Origin: an uncultured Prevotella sp.
Lineage (GTDB): Bacteria > Bacteroidota > Bacteroidia > Bacteroidales > Bacteroidaceae
Length of the DNA stretch: 13,003 bases
Direction: 5' to 3'
Assembly: GCA_900555035.1 (NCBI GenBank)
Contig: USJX01000080.1
Location: forward strand, 1 to 13,003
Positions 7,503-13,003 of the stretch are shown piece by piece; the stretch's first letter is position 1; each line of letters opens with the position of its first letter. A program made the translations under genes and the position numbers. Below the pieces are notes generated by a model. It was given only the letters and a program-made list of their open reading frames with translations, ran no database searches and was not told where the DNA came from.

Positions 7503-7537
7503 TTTATCGTTACACTTATATTTATCGTTTCACTTAT
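7503..7537 (-). promoter_or_regulatory. Twin 17-bp direct repeats in the hsdR leader
   Basis: TTTATCGTTACACTTAT (7503-7519) and TTTATCGTTTCACTTAT (7521-7537) differ at one base and sit 18 bases apart, ending 10 bases before the hsdR start codon. They lie in the transcribed leader between the predicted promoter and ATG 7492. Such placement suits a protein operator or a site that controls translation of HsdR. No regulator gene is visible in the window. Confidence 0.5.
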
Positions 7538-7637
7538 CATTCATTCTCGTTCATTCCGCAACACCTTTGCCATGTCAGCATTTTCACTCATCTTAGTGTT
7601 GCGAATAGAAAACAAGCAAAACTCTGAAATGATGTGG

Positions 7638-7645
7638 CAAAGATA
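7638..7645 (-). promoter_or_regulatory. Predicted promoter -7 box of the R-M operon
   Basis: On the minus strand the sequence reads TATCTTTG, a perfect Bacteroidetes -7 box (TAnnTTTG), following a T-run. It is the same box and T-run context as the promoter at 12919-12926. No good TTTG -33 box is seen at the usual distance. Transcription would start near 7631 and give a leader of about 140 nt ahead of hsdR. Confidence 0.55.
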
Positions 7646-7720
7646 CAAAAAAAAACTGAAAAACTCACTCTTTTTGGGGATTTTTTTCAATCATGGAGCA
7701 ATTTAACTCTCATTTTTTTC

Positions 7721-7810
7721 TTTAATCGACTCAAGCCTCGGTCTAAGGTGTTGAATATCTATACCTGTAACAATGCTTATGCAGATGAATTCCTCACAGA
7801 GTTTGGTTAA
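7721..7810 (+). pseudogene. Possible 3' remnant of a lost gene
   Basis: A 29-codon open stretch ending in TAA reads FNRLKPRSKVLNIYTCNN, then AYADEFLTEFG and stop. The wording looks like a protein C-terminus rather than random AT-rich sequence, and there is no start codon. It may be the tail of a transposase or another gene cut away when the two modules were joined. I cannot name the family, and chance is not excluded. Confidence 0.22.
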
Positions 7811-7863
7811 TTAAATGCGAATTATTATAACAAATTTTTTGTTTTTTGTAATTCCTCCAAATT

Positions 7864-7900
7864 TTTAAAAAAGACTTTTTTAAATACCTCTTATGAGGTA
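7864..7900. promoter_or_regulatory. Two abutting palindromes upstream of the replication-operon promoter
   Basis: The first palindrome (7864-7884) has 10-bp arms, TTTAAAAAAG and CTTTTTTAAA, around a single A. The second (7885-7900) is TACCTC-TTAT-GAGGTA. They end nine bases before the predicted -33 element, a normal place for an operator or activator site. The first is very A/T-rich, so it is weaker evidence than the second. Confidence 0.45.
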
Positions 7901-7908
7901 ATAACTAA

Positions 7909-7940
7909 TTTGGTTATTTCGAACAATATTGCTTACTTTG
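7909..7940 (+). promoter_or_regulatory. Predicted promoter of the replication-type operon
   Basis: TTTG (7909-7912), 20 bases, then TTACTTTG (7933-7940) fits the Bacteroidetes -33/-7 pattern with one mismatch in TAnnTTTG. Transcription would begin near 7947. This rules out the longer reading frame that starts at TTG 7910 and supports ATG 8006. Confidence 0.55.
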
Positions 7941-8005
7941 CGATGTGTAAGGCAATGTCGCCTTCGCTTAACATAAAGAATAATAAAAAATTCAAAACAA
8001 AGATT

Positions 8006-8563
8006 ATGAGTAAAACAAAAACAAACAATGTTTTTTCTACGGCTACCATCTACGACAAATACAATGCAGAGGCGGCTCAGAAACGCACAGGGTACATGTT
8101 TGAGTGGAGCTTTGATAAAGAAAAGACTCTAAAAGTGAGCAGCTTCTTACAAAAGTTAAATGATGACTATGGAGTACCCAAGAAGGCCTTTTATAGCACT
8201 CTTGTAATGAACAGCAGTGTATTGGATAAATACTTCCTAATACCCGAGGATTGCCGCCTTTCGATAGATGCCATCAGGCGTATGGCTGTCTGCATCATCC
8301 TGATGATGCCGCCGCTAAACAAGAACGACGAATTTATAGAAAGCTGCAAGAAAGCAGGTATCAACTCCAAGGGAGTGATTCTGGATTTAAGAGATGATGA
8401 ACTTGAAGATTTGAGAAGTGAATTCTGCGATGCATTCGGGTCATTTGGCTGTTTGCTGATACACTCTATCAAGAGTGTTGAGGTGGTTCTTGCGTTTAAT
8501 GAGTTCTACTACGACAAATTTTCAACTAAAAATAAGAAAAATAATGACACACAACACAACTAG
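8006..8563 (+). CDS. Hypothetical protein, first gene of the replication-type operon
   Basis: This is a 185-residue soluble protein that I do not recognise. It looks mostly helical: a basic N-terminus (MSKTKTN), an acidic segment (LDLRDDELEDLRSEF, about 125-139) and a Lys/Asn-rich C-terminal tail. It has no signal peptide and no clear membrane segment; the CIILMMPP stretch is short. Start ATG 8006 is chosen over the in-frame TTG 7910, which lies inside the predicted promoter. The 3' end overlaps the next gene by 20 bases, so the two are translationally linked. The position suggests a small replication or regulatory partner of the primase-helicase, which is inference only. Confidence 0.7.
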   Translation: MSKTKTNNVFSTATIYDKYNAEAAQKRTGYMFEWSFDKEKTLKVSSFLQKLNDDYGVPKKAFYSTLVMNSSVLDKYFLIPEDCRLSIDAIRRMAVCIILMMPPLNKNDEFIESCKKAGINSKGVILDLRDDELEDLRSEFCDAFGSFGCLLIHSIKSVEVVLAFNEFYYDKFSTKNKKNNDTQHN

Positions 8564-9728
8564 CTATGGTGGCGACTTCACTATCAAGCCGCTCACCACC
8601 AGCATCGATTTCAAGACTGAACGACAGCTCATCGCCGCTTGGTCAATGGCTGGTCTCAGCGATTCGCAAATTATCAAGGTGCTGAAACTCTACTTCGGAG
8701 AGCCTGCCTGGATGAATACCGACAAGGTGTATGACTGCAACATGTTTGGTCAGATTGCCAAGGGGCTGAAATTCCACAATCGGCATACCTTCGTAGAGCT
8801 AATTATCAAATGCAAGGGCTTCGGATTCATCTGGAAGAATGACAAGGAGTGCCATACCGAAAAAAATCTGATGGCTTTCTACACTCCTACCTGGCATAAG
8901 CCAAAAGTGAAGGAAATGAACTTGGAGTCGAAGGATTTTCATGCTGGAAACGGGAAGGATTTTCATGCTGGAAACGGGAAGGATTTTCATGCTGAAAACG
9001 GGGAAAATTTAAGCAAAAACGAGCAAGCTAGCTTCGGCTATTTTTATAATAATATATATAATAAAAAGAAAAATATAAAAAAGAAAAATATTTCTCCATA
9101 TACTAGCGGAAGCCAAGTTGCTCGAATTGACAATAAAACGGCTGAACAAACTGCTGCTGCGAGTAGCCAAAATCTGGCAGAATATCAGCAGCTGGTGGAA
9201 ACTACGGCAAGAAATCTGATTGCCTATGTGGCAACCGCCCCTGATGCATACGCTAACGTTGTGAAGCCTATCGACGAGTTTACCGGCAAGGAGATTAACG
9301 GACTCTATACCGACCCCGATGCCGCTTGCCCTGCCAACAAGGCTACAGCTTGCTTTTTTAATAATTACGTCTTCCCCTATATATTGAAAAACAGCAAGCG
9401 TATGATGACCATCTCGTCTTTGGAAGGTCAAAGTCATTGGCTCAAGAACCTTATCAACTTGGAATTCATGCGCAAGAACCTGATGCGTGCCATTGCTGAT
9501 ACGCGGAAAGAACTGGAGCGGAACCCACAGGAGATGCAACGACAAAATCGCCCGCTTTCGAAGTTCGAGTACCAGGACAAGGCTTCGGGACAGAGATTTT
9601 ATGATGCACCTTCGCAGCAGAATGGCGCACTCGTGCAGTATCGCATTCCAGCAGATGCTCCGCCAAGACCCAGTGCTTTGGCTATCTGGAATAAGTTTTC
9701 GCATAGTTGGATGACGCCAAAGACTTAG
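8544..9728 (+). CDS. Hypothetical replication-associated protein with a repeat linker; C-terminus probably frameshifted
   Basis: The 394-residue protein starts at ATG 8544 inside the previous gene. The N-terminal part (about 10-120) is a compact domain with FKTERQLIAAW and SDSQIIKVLKLYFG helices. A low-complexity linker follows: three KDFHAGNG repeats (130-153) and a Lys/Asn-rich stretch (about 169-184). A second domain covers about 225-394, with FFNNYVFPYILKNSKRM and LEGQSHWLKNLINLEF. The layout resembles Bacteroidales mobile-element proteins that sit next to primases, perhaps like DnaD/DnaT-type helicase loaders; I cannot confirm a family. It stops at TAG 9728 within an 18-bp repeat whose coding sense lies in the -1 frame (see 9707-9829). 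The product here is therefore probably about 40 residues shorter than the ancestral one. Confidence 0.75.
   Translation: MTHNTTSYGGDFTIKPLTTSIDFKTERQLIAAWSMAGLSDSQIIKVLKLYFGEPAWMNTDKVYDCNMFGQIAKGLKFHNRHTFVELIIKCKGFGFIWKNDKECHTEKNLMAFYTPTWHKPKVKEMNLESKDFHAGNGKDFHAGNGKDFHAENGENLSKNEQASFGYFYNNIYNKKKNIKKKNISPYTSGSQVARIDNKTAEQTAAASSQNLAEYQQLVETTARNLIAYVATAPDAYANVVKPIDEFTGKEINGLYTDPDAACPANKATACFFNNYVFPYILKNSKRMMTISSLEGQSHWLKNLINLEFMRKNLMRAIADTRKELERNPQEMQRQNRPLSKFEYQDKASGQRFYDAPSQQNGALVQYRIPADAPPRPSALAIWNKFSHSWMTPKT
8931..9002 (+). repeat. Three 24-bp in-frame minisatellite units
   Basis: AAGGATTTTCATGCTGGAAA plus CGGG occurs at 8931-8954, 8955-8978 and 8979-9002. The first two are identical and the third has one change (GGAAA to GAAAA). 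Each encodes KDFHAGNG (KDFHAENG in the third). Near-identity means recent expansion; 24 is a multiple of three, so copy changes keep the frame. Confidence 0.92.
9039..9093 (+). repeat. Nearly pure A/T island inside the gene
   Basis: Only two G residues occur in 55 bases. The stretch includes TATATATAA and two copies of AAAAAGAAAAATAT. It encodes the Asn/Lys/Tyr-rich linker. Such a tract melts easily and sits directly after the 24-bp repeats in a replication operon, so a DNA-unwinding role is possible but untested. Confidence 0.5.
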
Positions 9729-9829
9729 AAGACGCCAAAGACTTAGAAGACGCTGAAGACTTAGAAGACGCTGAAGATGTAAAAGATGATGTTTATAACA
9801 AAATAAGACAGATTTTTAATTTTAGATAA
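9707..9829 (+). pseudogene. Frame-shifted acidic C-terminal extension encoded by 18-bp repeats
   Basis: Four 18-bp units at 9713-9730, 9731-9748, 9749-9766 and 9767-9784 are open in the -1 frame relative to the 394-aa gene. They encode DAKDLE, DAKDLE, DAEDLE and DAEDVK, then a short tail ending NKIRQIFNFR with TAA at 9827-9829, eight bases before the primase start. In the annotated frame every unit but the last carries a TAG. One missing G at TTGGATGAC (9707-9715) would restore HSW-DDAKDLE. I see no canonical slippery heptamer, so a real one-base deletion or a sequencing error is likelier than programmed frameshifting. Confidence 0.6.
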
Positions 9830-9837
9830 ACAACAAA

Positions 9838-12123
9838 ATGGCTAACAATCAAGACTTTAAGAAGAAAGAGAAGCCACGTTACTATGCTACCGACTTCCCA
9901 GAAATCTTAGTGAACATCTCGTCAGAGAAAAGAGAACTCTATCTCAGATACCAGCAACAATTCAATGGTATCGGAAATGGTTCTTCCGAAAATGGTATCG
10001 GAAACGGTTCTTTCGGAAATGGTTCTTTCGGAAACGGTTCATCTTCTGATGATCCTTCCGGAAAGGTGACACTGGCTCAACTCCGTAAAATTACGGAGGA
10101 TGCCATCATGGTGATTCCCAAGCAGCCTGTCAATATCAGAGTGACATGCCCTGCTTGCGGAAAGAGGCACTGCTACGTGAGAAGATCCGACGGTGCAGCC
10201 CACTGCTTCTCGTGCGGATGGGGCGGACAACTGGATGAACTCAAGGCGCTGAGCAAGAAATACCAGCATGGCACCAACGGCAAATTCTATTGCGAGGCGC
10301 AGAAGCCGAACGGCAAGAACATGCCGGAAAACTATGTGCCGATGTGCATTGATGACTACAAGGAAATTGATGCCGCCACCCGCTCATGCCTCTATCCCGT
10401 GTATCCCTTCGACAACGCCGAGGAACAGGCTGAGTTCATGGAGCACTTCCATCCTGCCAACGTTACCAGAAATCCGAAGGTCAAAATGCTGCTTCCTCCC
10501 GATCGCATCCTCTCGCTGCAGGGCATGGTGCAGAATTACATCCAGGCCATGAAACTCTCACCAGAGGTCATCAAGAGGGAGGGCGTGATGTGCGCCTGGA
10601 TGATGCAGTCCGTGGATGATTCAAATAGGGAAGACCCTAAGGGCGTGGAGGAATTTCCTGCGATTGTTTATTGCAACCGCCTGAACGGCAAAATCATCAA
10701 CGCCAAGTTCCGCACCGTGCAGCAGAACCCTATCACGGGCGAATGGAGCAAGGGATTCCTGCAGGTTTCGCCTACCAAGCCTTGTGCTCCGTACGGCATC
10801 GAGAGCATCAACGACCTGCGCCCCGACGCTGAAGTCATCCACCAGATTATCATCACTGAGGGCGAGAAAGACCGCCTCACCCTGATGAGCTGCGGATACC
10901 CTTACGTGCTGAGCGTGGCCAACGGTGCCGGTACCAACATCGACGAGAGTCATGAGGCTTTTGATGAGTGGATTCTGCAAGCCGATGAAATCGTGATATG
11001 CGGCGACAGCGACCGTCCTGGCAGAATGCTCGTCAAGACGCTTGCAACCCGATATCAGACCCGTGCTAAGGTGGCGAGTCTGACGTTCGGAAAGAAGGAT
11101 ATCAGCGAGGTGTATGAGGCTTATGGATGCAATGAGGTGAGACGCATCATAGAGGAAGCCAAGCCTGTGAACGAGGGCGACGTTTATGACCTGGAGGAGA
11201 ACTCAGACGAGGTGCTCGACATCCTGATGGGCAACTACGACCATGGCTACGAGGTGGGCATGGGCAAGCTCACAGACCATATTTTCCACCCGACTTCGGA
11301 TGGCGGACTCATCATCCTGACCGGTCGCCCGAATTCGGGCAAGACGGATTTCCTCAACTGTCTGATGGCGCACCTGATGTATCACTGCAACAAGCGAGTT
11401 GCGTTCTTCTCGTTCGAGAAACCTATCAAGGGGAAGCATGTTAGGGAGATAGCACGCATAGTCTTGGGGGTGGAGAACACGGCGAATATGGACGGTATGC
11501 AGACTTCGGAGGAGGCACGCATCGAGAACCGCAAGATGCTGAGTTACCTGAACTCTCACATGGTGGATTTCGACACCAAGAGTCGTCTGCCCGACAGCAA
11601 CTACATCACGAGTCTGGCCGAAACGGAGATGCAGCGCAAGAAGCACAAGATTGATTATCTGGTGATAGACCCTTACGTGTTCATCAACGTAACGGAGGGC
11701 GGCAGCCGAGCTACAGAAACCGAAAAGGTGAGACTGATGCTTACCCGTCTGCAGCAGTGGAGCCGTACGCGCCATATCTGGACGGTGGTGGTGGCGCACC
11801 CACGTATTCAGTACAAAGATGGCCATGAGGCTTTTCCACCGCTGGATCTCTATTCCATTGCGGGTAGTGCGCAGTGGGCCAACCTGGCCGACTATCTGTT
11901 TACGGTGACTCGTGTGAACAAGCCCGAGGAGGGCAAGACTTTCTCTATCGTGGAAATGCTGAAGGTGAGAGATCAGGAGTTCTGCCACCCTGGAAAGGTT
12001 TATTACATGAGGCAGCCTTGCGGCAGATACGACGAGCGTGAGTCGGAAGATGATTGCATAGCCGAGGTTTTGCACAAAATGACTTTTTCGAAGGACGAAG
12101 CCCCCTGGAGGAAGGTTTTATAA
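9838..12123 (+). CDS. Bifunctional zinc-ribbon/TOPRIM primase and DnaB-like helicase
   Basis: The 761-residue protein should lay RNA primers and unwind DNA at a replication fork, like phage T7 gp4. In order: an N-terminal Gly/Asn/Ser repeat linker (44-70); a four-cysteine zinc ribbon with C104, C107, C123 and C126; a TOPRIM domain with E341 in IIITEGEKD and D390/D392 in ICGDSDRPG; and a RecA-like helicase core. The core has Walker A GRPNSGKT (496-503), SFEKP (525-529), Walker B LVIDPY (D611) and VVVAHPR (650-656). It is somewhat longer than T7 gp4 (566 residues). It is the core of the plus-strand operon and marks this half as a phage-like or mobile replication module. By eye its G+C is above that of its neighbours. 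The start codon follows the repeat-encoded tail of the previous gene by eight bases. Confidence 0.9.
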   Translation: MANNQDFKKKEKPRYYATDFPEILVNISSEKRELYLRYQQQFNGIGNGSSENGIGNGSFGNGSFGNGSSSDDPSGKVTLAQLRKITEDAIMVIPKQPVNIRVTCPACGKRHCYVRRSDGAAHCFSCGWGGQLDELKALSKKYQHGTNGKFYCEAQKPNGKNMPENYVPMCIDDYKEIDAATRSCLYPVYPFDNAEEQAEFMEHFHPANVTRNPKVKMLLPPDRILSLQGMVQNYIQAMKLSPEVIKREGVMCAWMMQSVDDSNREDPKGVEEFPAIVYCNRLNGKIINAKFRTVQQNPITGEWSKGFLQVSPTKPCAPYGIESINDLRPDAEVIHQIIITEGEKDRLTLMSCGYPYVLSVANGAGTNIDESHEAFDEWILQADEIVICGDSDRPGRMLVKTLATRYQTRAKVASLTFGKKDISEVYEAYGCNEVRRIIEEAKPVNEGDVYDLEENSDEVLDILMGNYDHGYEVGMGKLTDHIFHPTSDGGLIILTGRPNSGKTDFLNCLMAHLMYHCNKRVAFFSFEKPIKGKHVREIARIVLGVENTANMDGMQTSEEARIENRKMLSYLNSHMVDFDTKSRLPDSNYITSLAETEMQRKKHKIDYLVIDPYVFINVTEGGSRATETEKVRLMLTRLQQWSRTRHIWTVVVAHPRIQYKDGHEAFPPLDLYSIAGSAQWANLADYLFTVTRVNKPEEGKTFSIVEMLKVRDQEFCHPGKVYYMRQPCGRYDERESEDDCIAEVLHKMTFSKDEAPWRKVL
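9967..10035 (+). repeat. In-frame Gly-Asn-Gly-Ser minisatellite in the primase N-terminus
   Basis: Two 27-nt units (9967-9993, GIGNGSSEN; 9994-10020, GIGNGSFGN) are followed by a 15-nt copy, GSFGN (10021-10035). They form a flexible linker between the N-terminal 40 residues and the zinc-ribbon part. All unit lengths are multiples of three. Confidence 0.85.
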
Positions 12124-12187
12124 TTTATAATTGATCGTTCAGAGTTTAATTTTTATAGTTAACAATCTTATTAAAAAAGATACACCT

Positions 12188-12655
12188 ATGACACGAGAAG
12201 AGTATAACGAGTTGAAGACTCGTGCCCACAAGATGATGCTCGACGACTACGAGTGGATGTTGCAGCAGGAGCCTGACAGATACCTGTGGGGGCATTACCT
12301 GTGCTGGCTGATTGAGTTTGTTCACGATGTGAACGACATAGCCACGCTGAAGAGCGTGGTGGAGGAGGAAGACCTTTGCGATGCTTGGCACGACAACCTG
12401 TTTCGCAAGAAACCTCTCTGTCAACTTTACGAGGGATTTTTTGCGCAGGTGGGCGTTGCCGTGCCTAACAATCCAGCCAAGTCACTGAACAAGCTGAGAG
12501 CCATGGAACAGCGCCGCCGCATCTTTCCCGATAGCATCACGCTGTTCTATATGAATGAGATTCAGAAGAATCCCAATTGCCGCATCATCGAGCTTCTAAT
12601 TGTTTCAAAAGGCGATGATGAAAGCGAATGCGAAGGAAGCCTAATGGCGAATTAG
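12188..12655 (+). CDS. Hypothetical protein downstream of the primase-helicase
   Basis: This is a 155-residue protein of unknown family. It is probably all-helical and soluble, with tryptophan and acidic residues in the first half (DDYEWMLQQEPDRYLWGHYL, about 18-37, then CWLIEFVHDVND) and a basic middle (LRAMEQRRRIFPD). ATG 12188 is chosen over the upstream in-frame alternative because MTREEYNELKTRAHKM looks like a natural N-terminus. It lies 64 bases after the primase-helicase and is probably in the same operon. Its 3' end runs into the 22-bp repeat array, so the last residues (EGSLMAN) are repeat-derived. Confidence 0.72.
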   Translation: MTREEYNELKTRAHKMMLDDYEWMLQQEPDRYLWGHYLCWLIEFVHDVNDIATLKSVVEEEDLCDAWHDNLFRKKPLCQLYEGFFAQVGVAVPNNPAKSLNKLRAMEQRRRIFPDSITLFYMNEIQKNPNCRIIELLIVSKGDDESECEGSLMAN

Positions 12656-12812
12656 AATGAAGCCTAATGGGAATTCGAAAGAAGCTTAATTGGAGTTTTT
12701 ATCGATAGGAATCGAAAATGAAATGAGGCTCATTTGGAGTTGGAATGAGCCTCAAATAAACGTTACGTGAGCCTCATTCCAACTCGGAATGAGGCTCATT
12801 TCATTTCACTTC
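12636..12812 (+). repeat. Degenerate 22-bp-period tandem array (iteron-like)
   Basis: Units begin at 12636, 12659, 12681, 12725, 12747, 12769 and 12791, with steps of 23, 22, 44, 22, 22 and 22. They start GAAGCCTAATGG, GAAGCCTAATGG, GAAGCTTAATTGG, GAGGCTCATTTGG, GAGCCTCAAAT, GAGCCTCATTCC and GAGGCTCATTT. The slot at 12703 is occupied by non-matching sequence. A 22-bp step is about two helical turns, as in plasmid iterons. The units are too diverged and closely packed for CRISPR. Confidence 0.65.
12716..12806. repeat. 91-nt imperfect palindrome
   Basis: Arms 12716-12754 and 12768-12806 pair at 35 of 39 positions around a 13-nt loop (12755-12767). A perfect 13-bp core, GAGTTGGAATGAG with CTCATTCCAACTC, lies at 12737-12749 and 12773-12785. 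It overlies the 22-bp array. In RNA it would form a long hairpin followed by a loosely T-rich stretch, so it could act as a terminator for the operon. As DNA it could be a cruciform or single-strand origin. Confidence 0.75.
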
Positions 12813-12829
12813 ATTTTATTTCGGTGTAA

Positions 12830-12889
12830 AATGTTACCCATAATGTTACCCATAATGTTACCCACAATGTTACCCGCAATGTCACCCAG
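12830..12889 (+). repeat. Five 12-bp direct repeats upstream of a promoter
   Basis: AATGTTACCCAT occurs at 12830 and 12842, AATGTTACCCAC at 12854, AATGTTACCCGC at 12866 and AATGTCACCCAG at 12878, head to tail with no spacer. They end six bases before the -33 element of the next promoter. Phased direct repeats in this position suit co-operative binding of an initiator or repressor. Confidence 0.9.
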
Positions 12890-12894
12890 AAACT

Positions 12895-12926
12895 CTTGAC
12901 AAGAGGCATTTTTTTTTGTATCTTTG
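12895..12926 (+). promoter_or_regulatory. Predicted promoter of the gene at the window edge
   Basis: TTG (12895-12897), 21 bases with a T-run, then TATCTTTG (12919-12926) is an excellent Bacteroidetes -33/-7 pair. Start of transcription would be near 12933, about 20 nt before ATG 12953. The 12-bp repeat array lies immediately upstream. Confidence 0.7.
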
Positions 12927-12952
12927 CAGTGTAATTCAGAAATTTAAAGCGT

Positions 12953-13003
12953 ATGGAACAACACACACAACTGGAAATGGAGAGGATGCAGCAAATGCTC
13001 CTC
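12953..13003 (+). CDS. N-terminus of a gene cut by the window edge
   Basis: Seventeen codons read MEQHTQLEMERMQQMLL, open to the last base. The Gln/Met/Glu-rich start suggests a helical N-terminus. It has its own strong promoter preceded by repeats, so it may be the regulated or initiator-type gene of the module. Nothing more can be said from this fragment. Confidence 0.5.
   Translation, partial: MEQHTQLEMERMQQMLL

Noticed and set aside
7557..7603. 8-bp inverted repeat CGCAACAC/GTGTTGCG in the hsdR leader
   Set aside because: The 31-base loop and short arms make a functional hairpin doubtful; recorded only as a possible leader stem.
9707..9728. Programmed -1 ribosomal frameshift site
   Set aside because: No X XXY YYZ heptamer lies in the overlap of the two frames; a one-base deletion explains the sequence more simply.
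11203..12075. Long minus-strand open frame opposite the primase-helicase
   Set aside because: It is a shadow of the helicase domain, whose Walker motifs are on the plus strand; its His/Val-rich composition is that of an antisense frame.
12636..12889. CRISPR array
   Set aside because: The 22-bp units are contiguous and diverged and the 12-bp units have no spacers; no cas genes are visible.
12830..12904. 12-bp repeats as coding sequence (NVTH repeats)
   Set aside because: That frame has a stop immediately upstream and no start. The alternative Met-Leu-Pro frame is very short, and the promoter follows directly.

Overview
The window looks like a chromosomal accessory region or integrated mobile element of a Bacteroidales bacterium, most like Prevotella/Segatella. 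The grounds are Bacteroidetes-type promoters (TTTG or TTG, then about 20 bases, then TAnnTTTG), few clear Shine-Dalgarno sequences, and the general style of the R-M and replication proteins. The species cannot be fixed from the sequence alone.

Left half (about 1-7650). This is a compact type I restriction-modification operon on the minus strand. Its order is hsdR (7492-4628), a small papain/C39-like cysteine protease (4626-3988), hsdM (3983-2427), a DUF1016/YhcG-type PD-(D/E)XK nuclease (2386-1241), and hsdS (from 1143). HsdR, HsdM and HsdS should form the usual complex that methylates adenine at a bipartite site and cuts unmodified DNA. The protease is one base from hsdR and four from hsdM, so it is built into the operon. 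The nuclease sits between hsdM and hsdS, and behind it is a short copy of the hsdM 3' end, suggesting it was inserted there. hsdS is only a half-gene with one target-recognition domain (TRD). It runs tail-to-tail into a second, plus-strand half-hsdS, and the two share a 44-bp inverted repeat. This is the layout of an hsdS inversion (phase-variation) locus; any recombinase would lie left of the window.

Middle (7493-8005). This is a divergent control region. It holds a minus-strand promoter and twin 17-bp direct repeats ahead of hsdR, a possible 30-codon gene remnant, two abutting palindromes, and a plus-strand promoter.

Right half (8006-13003). This is a plus-strand replication-type operon: an unknown 185-aa protein, a 394-aa linker-rich protein overlapping it, a 761-aa zinc-ribbon/TOPRIM primase fused to a DnaB/T7 gp4-like helicase, a 155-aa unknown protein, and the start of another gene at the edge. 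In-frame minisatellites interrupt these genes. The 394-aa gene appears to have lost its repeat-encoded acidic tail through a one-base frameshift. Between the last two genes lies a repeat-dense control region: a degenerate 22-bp-period array, a 91-nt imperfect palindrome, five 12-bp direct repeats and a strong promoter. It could be an iteron-type origin or an operator array.

The most unusual points are the protease inside the type I R-M operon, the hsdS half-gene hairpin, and the iteron-like region beside a primase-helicase operon.
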